A stretch of DNA of 64,000 nt from an uncultured Rivibacter sp. GTDB lineage: Bacteria > Pseudomonadota > Gammaproteobacteria > Burkholderiales > Burkholderiaceae. Where the stretch lies: assembly GCA_946481025.1 (NCBI GenBank), contig CAMLNA010000007.1:1-64000 (forward strand), read 5' to 3'. Position numbers and translations under genes: made by a program. Shown piece after piece: positions 9,201 through 17,644 of the stretch. Below the pieces are notes generated by a model, which saw only the letters and a list, made by a program, of their open reading frames with translations, was not told where the DNA came from and searched no databases. Every line of letters starts with the position of its first letter. Position 1 is the first letter of the stretch.

Positions 9201-9513
9201 TGCCGGCCAGGCCCGCGGCTTCAGCCAGCGCGGCGCGCTCGCCGGCCACGGAGTTCTGGTCGAGCGATACCCACACATCCACCGGACCGCGCGCGCTGCG
9301 CAGGCGCGAGTCCAGGCGGGTCGGCAACACGTCGCCTTCGGGCGCGGGCACCCGGTGCGTGCCCAGGGCTTGCGTCGATGCGCCAGCCCCCTGCGTGGCC
9401 TTCGTCGCCGCGCCGGATGGGTCGGATGGTGAATCGTCGTTGTTGCCGCCGCCGCAGGCGACCAGCAAGCACGCCGCCGCACCCACCGCCAACGGTGAGA
9501 ACAGTCTTTTCAC
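6277..9513 (-). CDS. S8-family subtilisin-like serine protease, lipoprotein
   Basis: Large secreted protease of 1,078 residues. The N-terminus has a lipoprotein signal with lipobox LVAC before GGG, so it is probably anchored in the outer membrane. A propeptide-like region (about 75-190) is followed by the peptidase domain with the catalytic triad Asp215 (VAVIDSG), His293 (GGHGTHV) and Ser617 (GGTSGAAP). A protease-associated (PA) domain is inserted at about 450-555. The C-terminal 400 residues are beta-rich and of unknown role. The start is the GTG at 9513, preceded by a strong TAAGGAGG; the open frame upstream of it has no signal sequence. Likely role is extracellular protein degradation or processing of surface proteins. 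Confidence 0.92.
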   Translation of the reverse strand: MKRLFSPLAVGAAACLLVACGGGNNDDSPSDPSGAATKATQGAGASTQALGTHRVPAPEGDVLPTRLDSRLRSARGPVDVWVSLDQNSVAGERAALAEAAGLAGMEGTAMKAAPSLAKGVADHRKRIADAQSALAGRIGSLGGKELARVQTAHNAIAVRIDAAQLSQLAALSGVAKVRPVLHYQMTLSETVPYVGAAAVQAGGVDGSGVRVAVIDSGVDYTHSNLGGAGTAAAYEAAWGTSHADPRNTTTDGLFPTAKVVGGYDFVGETWGVVNGAAVGTRTEDPDPIDFGGHGTHVADIIAGRSTDGAHKGMAPGATLLAVKACSAVSSSCNGIALLKAMDFALDPDGDGDTGDAVDVINLSLGSDYGQFQDDLTDAAAGAVQLGVVVVASAGNGSNKPYVVGSPSIAPGVISVAQTTVPSEKAQPLVVNAPAAIAGVYANTATVDWAPVGSGVTGDVAFIGRGCPADAVAPGSPADPLLANPAGKIALIDRGACSVSLKVDYAVKAGATGVLIGLVAPGDAVSFSFGGGTSFAPTLVIQQVLASRIKAQLGGGQTVNVSITPSASIALAGSMASTSSRGPSVSYQTIKPEIGAPGASISAEVGTGTGQTPFGGTSGAAPMVSGAVALLLQAHPNRSPLKIKAMLMNSAETKVYTSQALAPGELAPVTRTGAGELRVDRAIALGSVAYHRATRSSALSFGAVEASRPMVLERTLTVENFGRADKLFSVAATFRDAADQASGAVKVLVKPRLRVDGRGREELEVRLLIDPTKLPAWTLNGGQQGGNGAALNGPEYDGHITLTAGSEKLSIPWHVLPRKAADTEASLAGHGRAGTYVKLRNRGAETGDYDVFSLTGINPRAPRGELPGSGDNFAFVDLRAVGVRYLPASVFGADYLEFAINTHGRRAHPNYPAEFDVLIDTTGDGVPDFVVFNAENGGFSASGQNVVYLGDLATGTATGVFYTDADLNSGNVIFTVPMNSSAGPVNLGVAPGTTINFSVQALDNYFTGAMTDEITGMRFTPGQARFGVVGDPFGTVPSWSATQLGLTTATLPDTQSSERGLLMMFRRNAGSEAEIVRIR

Positions 9514-9907
9514 GTGAACCTCCTTAGGAGTATTGAGGTTGAAGGCAGCACCCGGTAGGGAGTGCGGGCCGGGACTCAAGGAGCGCCCACGGGTTGGTGA
9601 TCCGGCGGACACATCCAAAGCCGGACGCCAATGGACCACGGCGCCTTGCACGCGTCAACGGGAGTGCTCCGGACGGAGGCGTCCGAGAGACGCGTTCTCC
9701 AACGTTCTAGGGGGGAGGTGCACTTGCGCACTTGCGTGAGTGCGTTGCGACTGCTAGCCGAGCGCACGAGGTGCGGGTTCGAGGTCGTGGGAGAAAAGCG
9801 CGCGTCCAGCAGCGCGCCCCAAGCAGACGCCGTGGATCCGGCTTCGCCGGTCCACCAGCGTCGCCCCCTTGAGGGGGAGCGGCGAAGCCGCTACGGGGGG
9901 GAGCCCA
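9514..9907. other. Intergenic region upstream of the S8 protease gene
   Basis: No gene is seen in these roughly 390 bases. The left part must contain the protease promoter. An 8-bp tandem repeat CACTTGCG (9721-9728 and 9729-9736) is visible. The right end holds a GC-rich palindromic repeat, listed separately. Confidence 0.6.
9855..9903. repeat. REP-like GC-rich intergenic palindrome
   Basis: The sequence contains CGCCCCCTTGAGGGGGAGCG followed by GCGAAGCCGC and a run of Gs. It has nested inverted repeats (CCCCCTTGAGGGGG) and GGCTTCGCC/GGCGAAGCC complementarity with 9840-9848. Repeats of this design are scattered between genes in many Comamonadaceae and relatives (recalled family knowledge). 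It may also end transcription of the adjacent Bug gene. Confidence 0.65.
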
Positions 9908-10885
9908 TCAATCCGGCTTGATCTTCGCGCGCTCGATCACCGGCTTCCAGCGCTTCTGCTCCTGGGCAATGAAGGCGGCGAACTCGGCCTGGGTGCTGCC
10001 CACGGCCAGCGCGGCATCGGCGGACAGCCGCTCCAGCGCGGTCGGCTCCTTCACCGCCCGGGCGGCAGTGGCCGCCAGCTTGTCCACCGCTGCCTGCGGC
10101 AGCGACGCGGGCGCGAGCAGCCCGTACCACTGCGTCATCTCGAACCCCGGGAAACCCTGCTCGGCCACGGTGGGTACGTCGGGCAGCTGCGCAATGCGCT
10201 GCGGCGTGCCGGTGGCGATGCAGCGCAGCTTGCCGGTCTTGATGAACTGCAGCACCGCCGGCGCGCCCACCGAGGCGGCGTCGAGCCGGCCGGCGAGCAG
10301 GTCGGTGAGCTGCGGGCCGGTGCCGCGGTAGGGCACGTGCGTGATGAACACGTTGGAGGCCATCTTGAGGTATTCGAAGGCCAGGTGGCCGGCGCTGCCG
10401 TTGCCCGCCGAGCCGTAGTTGAGCTTGCCGGGCTTCGACTTCGCCAGTGCGACGAACTCCTTCAGGTTCTTCACCGGCAGGTCCGGGTGCACGAGATAGA
10501 GGCTGGGCACCTTGGCCAGCAGCGACACCGGCTTGAAGTCCTTGTTGGCGTCGTAGGGCAGCTTGTCGAAGATGTACGGGTTCACCGCCAGCGTGCCGAT
10601 GTGGCCGAGGATCACCGTGTGGTGGTCGTCGGCGCGCGCCACCTCGCCCATGGCCACGTTGCCTGCGGCGCCGGGCTTGTTGTCCACGTACACGCTCTGG
10701 CCGAGCAGCCTGGTGAGCTCGGCCGCGGTGGCGCGGGCCACGATCTCCGAGCTGCCGCCCGGCGCGAACGGCACGACGAAGCGCACCGCCTTGGACGGCC
10801 AGGCGGCCTGCGCCCGGGTGGGCAGGGCCGCGCCGGCGCTCAGGGCCAGCAGGTGGCGCCGGGTCAGGGAAGGCATCTCGAACAT
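9908..10885 (-). CDS. Bug/TctC-family tripartite tricarboxylate transporter substrate-binding protein
   Basis: Periplasmic solute-binding protein of 325 residues. The N-terminus has a Tat-like signal (S-L-T-R-R-H-L-L-A-L-S-A-G-A-A) with cleavage probably after AQA. The mature part shows the Bug family pattern: WPSKAVRFVVPFAPGG, the NKPGAAGN loop, and the late segments DVPTVAEQG and WYGLLAP. Bug proteins bind carboxylates and amino-acid-like ligands and either feed TctAB or act as sensors. The ligand is not deducible. No tctA or tctB gene is in the window. It is divergent from tctD-tctE, which probably respond to its ligand. Confidence 0.93.
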   Translation of the reverse strand: MFEMPSLTRRHLLALSAGAALPTRAQAAWPSKAVRFVVPFAPGGSSEIVARATAAELTRLLGQSVYVDNKPGAAGNVAMGEVARADDHHTVILGHIGTLAVNPYIFDKLPYDANKDFKPVSLLAKVPSLYLVHPDLPVKNLKEFVALAKSKPGKLNYGSAGNGSAGHLAFEYLKMASNVFITHVPYRGTGPQLTDLLAGRLDAASVGAPAVLQFIKTGKLRCIATGTPQRIAQLPDVPTVAEQGFPGFEMTQWYGLLAPASLPQAAVDKLAATAARAVKEPTALERLSADAALAVGSTQAEFAAFIAQEQKRWKPVIERAKIKPD

Positions 10886-11023
10886 GGCTGTCTCCTCGTG
10901 GGTGTGGTCGAACCGCGGCCATGCTGCGCCAGAGCACCTTTCGAATGCCTTTCAGAAAGCGCAGCGTCTCGCTGATGCTTTCCCCGATGGCCAATGGCGG
11001 TGCGTGCCTGCATCCTGCCGGCC

Positions 11024-11704
11024 ATGCGCATCCTCCTTGCCGAAGACGAACACGCACTGGGCGAGTGGCTCACCAAGGCACTCGAACAGTCGGGTCTGCG
11101 CGTCGACTGGGTCGACGACGGGCGCCTGGCCGAGCGCGCGCTGGCCAGCCACGACTACGACGCGCTGGTGCTCGACCTGGGGCTGCCGGGGCAGGGGGGG
11201 CACCAGCTGCTGCAGAAGCTGCGCGCGCAGGACCGGCGCCTGCCGGTGCTGGTGCTGACCGCGCGCGATTCGCTGGCCGAGCGCGTGAGCACGCTCAACG
11301 AAGGCGCCGACGACTTCCTGGCCAAGCCGTTCGCGCTGGCCGAACTGGAGGCCCGCCTTACCGCGCTGGTGCGGCGGGCGCGGGGCATCGAACACCCGCG
11401 CTTCGCCTGCGGGCCGCTGGTGTTCGATGCGGTGACGCGCCAGGTGTGCTGCGAGGGAGAGCCGCTCGCGCTTTCGCCGCGCGAGCTGGCGGTTCTGAAG
11501 GCGCTGCTCCAGCGCAGCGGCGAGCCGCTGTCGAAGCAGCAGCTCATCGACCGCGTGTTCTCCGACGACGAGGACGTGCTGCCCGCCGCCGTCGACGTGC
11601 TGGTGCACCGGCTGCGCAAGCGGCTCGAGAACACCGGCGTGCACATCCAGACCTACCGCGGGCTCGGGTACGCCCTTGAAGCCGTTCAGCAGCCTGGGAC
11701 TTAG
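11024..11704 (+). CDS. tctD: OmpR-family response regulator, TctD-like
   Basis: Two-component response regulator of 226 residues: a receiver domain with acidic pocket Glu7-Asp8 and phospho-acceptor Asp51 (LVLDLGLPG), Lys in LAKPF, then a winged-helix DNA-binding domain ending in QTYRGLGYAL. An upstream in-frame ATG at 10994 exists, but the ATG at 11024 gives the standard N-terminus MRILLAEDE. It overlaps the following kinase gene by 29 bp. Its position between two Bug/TctC genes identifies it as the TctD-type regulator that controls uptake of tricarboxylates or related acids. The symbol is by family and context, not proven by function. Confidence 0.9.
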   Translation: MRILLAEDEHALGEWLTKALEQSGLRVDWVDDGRLAERALASHDYDALVLDLGLPGQGGHQLLQKLRAQDRRLPVLVLTARDSLAERVSTLNEGADDFLAKPFALAELEARLTALVRRARGIEHPRFACGPLVFDAVTRQVCCEGEPLALSPRELAVLKALLQRSGEPLSKQQLIDRVFSDDEDVLPAAVDVLVHRLRKRLENTGVHIQTYRGLGYALEAVQQPGT

Positions 11705-13067
11705 GGCGCAGCTGCTGGCGCTGCTGCTGCCGGCCATGCTGGCCATCACCGCCGCCGAGCTGTGGCTCACGCGTGACGACGCCGTGCAGGCGGCCAATGC
11801 CGCCTACGACCGCTCGCTGCTGGGCGCCATCAAGGCCCTCGACCTCAACGTCTCCACCGCATCGGGCGGCCTCGCGGTGGAGCTGCCCTACCGGCTGTTC
11901 GAGTTCTTCCAGCTCACCGCCACCGGCTCGGTGTACTTCCGCGTCGCCACCACCGACGGGCTGGTCGAGATCGGCAGTCCCGACCTGCCCCAGCCGCCGC
12001 AGCCGCTGGCCGTGGGCGTGCCGCAGTTCTACGACGCCCTCTACTTCGGCGAAGCCGTGCGGCTGGGGGCCTACATGCGCGCGCTCGACCGACCGCTCGG
12101 GCCGGGTGGTGCGCAGCAGATCGTCATCCAGGTGGCGGAAAGCATCGAATCGCGCCGCCACTTCACCAGCGGCTTCGTGCGGCGTACGGCGGTGCGCGAC
12201 CTGCTGATGCTGGCGCTCATGAGCATCGCGCTGGCGGCGCTGCTGGCCCTGGCGCTGCGGCCGCTGGTGCGCCTGGCGGCGCAGGTGAGGGCGCGCGCCG
12301 CCAACGACCTGCGCCCGCTGGAGGCCGGCCGCCTGCCGGCCGACGTCGAGCCGCTGGTCGATGCGGTGAACCAGCAGCTCGCCCGCACGCAGGCGCTGGT
12401 GGAGCAGCGCCGCAGCTTCATCGACGACGCCTCGCACCAGCTGCGCACCCCGCTGGCCACGCTGCGCACGCAGCTCGACTACGCGCTGCGCGAGCCGGAT
12501 GCGGCCGCGCGGCAGGCCACGCTCGAGGCCTTGTCCGCGCAGCTCGACCATGTGACCCGCAGCACCAACCAGCTGCTCGCGCTGGCGCGCAGCGATGCCG
12601 CGCCGCTGCAGTGGCAGCGCTTCGACGCGGGCGCTCTGGTGCGCGAGCTGGCGGTGCAGTTCCTGCCGCCCGCGCGCGACAAGGGCCTGGACTTCGGCAT
12701 CGAGGTGCCGGCGGATCCTTGCCTGGTCGAGGGCGATCCGGGGCTCTTGCGGGAGGCGCTGGCCAACCTCGTGCACAACGCCGTCACCCATGCGCGCGCG
12801 GGCGGCGAAGTCACGCTGCAGGCGGCGGCCGACGAGCTGGGCTGCAGCCTGGTGGTGCAGGACGGCGGCCCGGGCCTGCCGCCAGAACTGCTGGGCCGGC
12901 TCGGCGAGCGGTTTGCCAAGGGCCGCGGCAGCAGCGGCTCGGGGCTCGGGCTCGCCATCGCGCAGTCGGTGATCGAGCGGCACGGCGGGCGGCTGCGGCT
13001 GGAGCCGCGCGAGGCAGGCGGCCTGCGTGCCGCGCTGTGGTGGCCGCGGCAGGGGCGGCCCGCATGA
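11676..13067 (+). CDS. tctE: Sensor histidine kinase, TctE-like
   Basis: Inner-membrane sensor kinase of 463 residues. Two hydrophobic segments (about 10-28 and 173-195) enclose a periplasmic domain of about 145 residues of the TctE N-terminal type. The phospho-acceptor is His254 in DDASHQLRTPL, followed by the ATPase motifs N (NLVHNAVTHA), G1 (DGGPGLP) and G2 (GSGLGLAI). The start is a TTG at 11676, inside the 3' end of tctD, so translation is probably coupled. It probably senses a carboxylate directly or through the periplasmic TctC-type protein encoded next, with which it shares an ATGA overlap. Confidence 0.9.
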   Translation: MKPFSSLGLRAQLLALLLPAMLAITAAELWLTRDDAVQAANAAYDRSLLGAIKALDLNVSTASGGLAVELPYRLFEFFQLTATGSVYFRVATTDGLVEIGSPDLPQPPQPLAVGVPQFYDALYFGEAVRLGAYMRALDRPLGPGGAQQIVIQVAESIESRRHFTSGFVRRTAVRDLLMLALMSIALAALLALALRPLVRLAAQVRARAANDLRPLEAGRLPADVEPLVDAVNQQLARTQALVEQRRSFIDDASHQLRTPLATLRTQLDYALREPDAAARQATLEALSAQLDHVTRSTNQLLALARSDAAPLQWQRFDAGALVRELAVQFLPPARDKGLDFGIEVPADPCLVEGDPGLLREALANLVHNAVTHARAGGEVTLQAAADELGCSLVVQDGGPGLPPELLGRLGERFAKGRGSSGSGLGLAIAQSVIERHGGRLRLEPREAGGLRAALWWPRQGRPA

Positions 13068-14050
13068 GAAGAACGGTGCTGGGCCTGCTTGCCGCGTGCG
13101 CGTGCCCGGCGCTGGGCGTGCGGCATGTCGCGGCCGGTCCGCTCGATCGGGCCGAGTGCATCGTCCCGGCCAAGCCAGGTGGGGGGTTCGATGCGACCTG
13201 CAAGCTCGCGCAGGCAGCGCTTGCCGATGTGCAGCTGCTCAGGCAGCCGTTGCGCATCAGCTACCTGCCGGGCGGCATCGGCGCCGTGGCCTACAACTCG
13301 GTGATGAAGCAGCGGCCGGCCGATGGCAGCGCGCTGGTCGCGTTTTCCAGCGGCTCGCTTCTCAACCTGGCGCAGGGCCGCTTCGGCCCCTACGGTCATG
13401 CCGACGTGCGCTGGGTCGCCACATTGGGCGTCGACTACGGCGTGATCGCGGTGCGCGCCGATTCGCCGTTCAAGACGCTGCCGCAACTGCTGGCCGCGCT
13501 GAAGGCCGATCCCACCCGCATCGTGTTCGGTGCCGGCGGCACCATCGGCAGCCAGGACTGGATGAAAGCCGCCCTGCTGGCCCGCGCGGCCGGGGTGGGG
13601 CACAGGCTGATGCGCTTCGTGGCCTTCGAAGGCGGCGGCGATGCGATGGCAGCGCTCGAAGGCCGCCATGTGCATGTGCTGGCCGGCGACGCCGCCGAGG
13701 TGGTGCTGCAGATTGCCGCGGGGGCGCCGATCAAGGTGCTGGCCGTGCTGGCCGGGCGGCGTCTCCCCGGGCTTCTTGCCGCGGTGCCGACGGCGCGCGA
13801 GCAGGGCTACGACATCCGCTGGCCGACCGTGCGCGGCTTCTACGTCGGCCCCAGGGTCGCCGATGCCGAGTACCGCGAATGGGTCGAGGCCTTCGGCAAG
13901 GCCGTCGCCGCCCCCGGCTTCGCGGCGCGTCGCGCCGCGGTGGGTCTGTTCCCCGGCGCGATGGCCGGCACCGAGCTGCAGGCCTTCGTGGAGCGCAGCG
14001 TCGCCGAGTATCGTGCGCTGGCCGTGGAGTTCGGGCTGCCGGTGCGCTGA
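13064..14050 (+). CDS. Bug/TctC-family substrate-binding protein
   Basis: Periplasmic binding protein of 328 residues with a signal peptide (MRRTVLGLLAACACPALG...). It shows the TctC/Bug pattern: ECIVPAKPGGGFD, then ISYLPGGIGAVAYN, and IVFGAGGTIGSQDW. It is closer to TctC proteins of the TctDE-linked kind than to the divergent Bug protein at 9908. The ATG overlaps the TGA of the kinase gene (ATGA), so it is the third gene of a tctDE operon and probably acts with the kinase in sensing. Its C-terminal end recurs almost identically in a gene remnant at 15624-15698. Confidence 0.9.
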   Translation: MRRTVLGLLAACACPALGVRHVAAGPLDRAECIVPAKPGGGFDATCKLAQAALADVQLLRQPLRISYLPGGIGAVAYNSVMKQRPADGSALVAFSSGSLLNLAQGRFGPYGHADVRWVATLGVDYGVIAVRADSPFKTLPQLLAALKADPTRIVFGAGGTIGSQDWMKAALLARAAGVGHRLMRFVAFEGGGDAMAALEGRHVHVLAGDAAEVVLQIAAGAPIKVLAVLAGRRLPGLLAAVPTAREQGYDIRWPTVRGFYVGPRVADAEYREWVEAFGKAVAAPGFAARRAAVGLFPGAMAGTELQAFVERSVAEYRALAVEFGLPVR

Positions 14051-14146
14051 CGGTGGAGGGGCCGCAAGGCCGACATGTCTTTGGGCATGTTGAATGCGGA
14101 AGTCGCCTGCATATGCTTCATCGGTCGCCTTAGCCCTGGAGCTCCC

Positions 14147-14992
14147 ATGCCTGCTTTGCCGGAAGTGACCCACCGCAACTGCAAGACCAAGGAGCACATG
14201 CAGCACTACCTCGACAACACGCTGAGGCCGGCGCTGGACAACCACGTGCTGCTGCGTGCCGCGTTGCAGGCCGGCGTCGATGCCTGGGCCATCCGACTCG
14301 GAAAGATGGAGGACGCACCGCCTGGAAAGCTGACCGAACCCGACAAGACCTTGTTCGTCGATCCTGCGTTTGTCCAGGGACACCAGGAGCTCTCGGACAA
14401 GTACTTTGAGTCGATCGACGAGTTGTCCAGGCGCGAGGTCGGCAGCAAGGCCTACGGAAAGACAGTGAAGAAGGTACGCCGGTTGCAGCTGCTGCTGCAC
14501 GACTCCAGCCGGAACTATGACCTGAAGCTGCGTCGCTACGACGACGCATACAGCGCATACCAGGAAGAGAACGAGGATGACGCGGCCTATCAAAGGCGGA
14601 TCGCGCCGTACAAGGATGAGTTCATCACCCTGCGTGGCCAGCTCCGGGGGTTCGTCACCACATTCAACAGCAGATTTCCGTTCGACGAGCCCTACGATCG
14701 CGGCCTCGACGCCGACTGGTCGTTTCAGTTCAGTCAACGGTACGAGCAGTACGTGCCCACGCAGCATCGCTGGTTTCCGGAGGTGTCGAGCGGGACGTAC
14801 ATCTATGACTACCAGCGCAACCTCATGCAGGTACACCTGCACTACAACGCTGCGCGGGACAAGGTCACGGCGGTGCGCTTCAAGCTCTACGGCGAGGAGC
14901 AAGGGACGGTCAGCGACAAGAACTGGGGAATGATCGGGTACCTCACGAAGACCTACGTGCCGCAGTTCGATGGGGCCTGGCATCGAGCCTGA
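14147..14992 (+). CDS. Hypothetical protein
   Basis: I do not recognise this 281-residue protein. It is hydrophilic, rich in charged and aromatic residues (many Tyr, Lys, Asp and Glu), and has no signal peptide or membrane segment. The central part (about 95-175) is likely helical, with a Tyr/Asp-rich stretch; the C-terminal part reads as beta-strand-rich. The ATG at 14147 is chosen because TGGAG precedes it; an in-frame ATG at 14075 has no such site. Base and codon use look visibly less GC-biased than in its neighbours. It is convergent with another hypothetical gene, and both lie between a full tctC gene and a tctC remnant, so they are probably acquired. Confidence 0.7.
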   Translation: MPALPEVTHRNCKTKEHMQHYLDNTLRPALDNHVLLRAALQAGVDAWAIRLGKMEDAPPGKLTEPDKTLFVDPAFVQGHQELSDKYFESIDELSRREVGSKAYGKTVKKVRRLQLLLHDSSRNYDLKLRRYDDAYSAYQEENEDDAAYQRRIAPYKDEFITLRGQLRGFVTTFNSRFPFDEPYDRGLDADWSFQFSQRYEQYVPTQHRWFPEVSSGTYIYDYQRNLMQVHLHYNAARDKVTAVRFKLYGEEQGTVSDKNWGMIGYLTKTYVPQFDGAWHRA

Positions 14993-15023
14993 GGCCGCTG
15001 CGGCTGCGTGAGCGGGGCGGCTC

Positions 15024-15536
15024 TCAGTCGTTGACGTTGAGAGTGAGCGTGTAGCACGTCACACCGACGGGCGGGCCGTAGGTGTCCCGGATGTACTGAT
15101 CGACATCGGCCAGCCTGGCCTGCGGCGATCCCCCATCCGACTGGTGGACGCCGCCGTTCGGATCGAACAGTTTCGGGTCGATGAAGCCCAGCGCGTGTCC
15201 GCCCTGCGTGCGGCTGTTGGCAAAGTCGCAGCACAGGACCAGGGCAGCTCCACCCGCCGGGAGTGCCCCTCGTCGGACCGCCTCGGCGACCGAGTTGCCC
15301 AGGGGCTGCAGATCCACCGCCTTCTGCCCGATCGCCTTGTGCTGCTTGGCTGCGACACGAGCGCTCCAGCTGCGAACGAACGCAGCGTCCACGGCGTGGG
15401 CGTCGCTGCCTCGCTTTTCTGCGGCGATGGACTCGTCTGCGTAGGCCTGCTGCTTGCGAACCGTGCTCGCCCATCTCGCTCGCTCGACGCCGACAAGCGG
15501 CTTGCCCTTCGAGTCGTGGATCTTCCGCATGGTCAT
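15024..15536 (-). CDS. Hypothetical protein with a GGHALGFID/LFDPN motif
   Basis: Protein of 170 residues without signal peptide. The start is the ATG at 15536, with GGGAG just upstream; a second ATG at 15530 is possible. The N-terminal half is charged and helical. The second half contains GGHALGFID (His114) followed by LFDPNGG (Asp125), a spacing that resembles the His/Asp part of papain-like peptidases such as the YopT/C58 group. No Cys precedes it; Cys102, Cys103 and Cys161 are the only cysteines. The resemblance is therefore only suggestive, and the protein may be inactive or belong to another family. It is convergent with the hypothetical gene at 14147. Confidence 0.65.
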   Translation of the reverse strand: MTMRKIHDSKGKPLVGVERARWASTVRKQQAYADESIAAEKRGSDAHAVDAAFVRSWSARVAAKQHKAIGQKAVDLQPLGNSVAEAVRRGALPAGGAALVLCCDFANSRTQGGHALGFIDPKLFDPNGGVHQSDGGSPQARLADVDQYIRDTYGPPVGVTCYTLTLNVND

Positions 15537-15623
15537 GGCGCTCCCCTGATGGCCGTTGCTGCAGCAGGCTAGTGAGTTCATGCCGGCTTGAGGAGTGACC
15601 TTGGCCGCTGGACGCGAGCCGGA

Positions 15624-15698
15624 CTGCAGGCCTTCGTCGAACGCAGCCTCGGCGAATATCGCGCCCTCGCCACGGAGTTCGGCCTGCCGGTGAAATGA
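15624..15698 (+). pseudogene. 3' remnant of a second tctC-like gene
   Basis: Read in frame, this stretch begins LQAFVERSLGEYRALATEFG and ends LPVK before a TGA. It matches the last 24 residues of the intact TctC-type protein ending at 14050 at all but a few positions. Nothing before it continues the match, so only the 3' end of a paralogous gene is left. Two unrelated genes occupy the space where its body would have been. It shows that a tandem tctC copy was disrupted by insertion or replaced by recombination. Confidence 0.85.
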
Positions 15699-15726
15699 AG
15701 GCCCGAGCCGGCCCGAGAATGGCGGC

Positions 15727-16887
<1,161 letters not shown>

Positions 16888-16974
16888 GCCCCCAAGGCGG
16901 TGCGCAAACCTGCGCACCGGACGCCCCGAGGCTGCGGCACACTGCGGGCCGGACATTCCCGTGCGAGGTCGGCG

Positions 16975-17640
16975 TTGCGCCTGCTCCTGATCGAAGACGA
17001 CGAGATGATCGGCGACAGCCTGCGGCTGGCGCTGCGCCGCCATGGCTTCGCGCTCGACTGGGTGCGCGACGGGCAGGCGGCCGAGGCGGTGCTGCGCAGC
17101 GAGCGATTCGACGCGGTGCTGCTCGACCTGGGCCTGCCGCAGCGCAGCGGGATCGAGGTGCTGCGTTCGCTGCGTGCACGCGGCGACACCACGCCCGTGC
17201 TCGTGCTGACGGCGCGCGACACGCTGGCCGACAAGGTGGCCGGCCTCGACGCCGGGGCCGACGACTACCTGATCAAGCCCTTCGAGCTCGACGAGCTGCT
17301 GGCGCGGCTGCGCGCCGTGGGTCGCCGCGCCACCGGCCGGGCCCAGCCGCTGCTGCAGGTGGGCGAGCTGCGGCTCGACCCGGGCACGCGCGAGGTGAGC
17401 GTAGCGGGGCGGCCGGTGGTGCTGTCGGCACGCGAGCTGGCGCTGCTGCAGGCGCTGATGGAGCGGCCCGGCGCCATCCTGTCGCGCGCGCAGCTCGAAG
17501 ACCGGCTCTACGGCTGGGGCGAGGAGGTCGAGAGCAATGCGATCAGCGTCTACATCCACCAGCTGCGCCGCAAGCTCGGCGACGAGCTGATCCACACGGT
17601 GCGCGGCGTCGGCTACTACGTCGGCCCGGCGAAGGCATGA
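16975..17640 (+). CDS. OmpR-family response regulator, QseB/PmrA-like
   Basis: Response regulator of 221 residues: receiver domain (acidic pair in LLLIEDDE, phospho-Asp in AVLLDLGLP, Lys in LIKPFE) and a winged-helix output domain ending in HTVRGVGYYVG. The likely start is TTG at 16975, which follows GAGGT; an in-frame alternative upstream would add residues that do not fit the family. The gene is 4 bp from the sensor kinase gene. Overall pattern is of the QseB/PmrA/BasR group. An 11-bp-spaced direct repeat after the kinase gene fits the way this group binds DNA. Confidence 0.88.
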   Translation: MRLLLIEDDEMIGDSLRLALRRHGFALDWVRDGQAAEAVLRSERFDAVLLDLGLPQRSGIEVLRSLRARGDTTPVLVLTARDTLADKVAGLDAGADDYLIKPFELDELLARLRAVGRRATGRAQPLLQVGELRLDPGTREVSVAGRPVVLSARELALLQALMERPGAILSRAQLEDRLYGWGEEVESNAISVYIHQLRRKLGDELIHTVRGVGYYVGPAKA

Positions 17641-17644
17641 ACCG

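Noticed and set aside
6793..9432. An 879-codon plus-strand open frame opposite the S8 protease
   Set aside because: The sequence is Arg/His/Gly/Ala-rich antisense translation. The minus strand encodes a complete catalytic triad.
9714..9745. Short CRISPR-like or tandem repeat around CACTTGCG
   Set aside because: Only two perfect 8-bp units are present with no spacers, so it is just a minor tandem duplication.
15024..15536. Active YopT/C58-type cysteine protease
   Set aside because: The His/Asp-like motif is suggestive, but no Cys lies in the N-terminal part where the nucleophile should be, so I did not name it.
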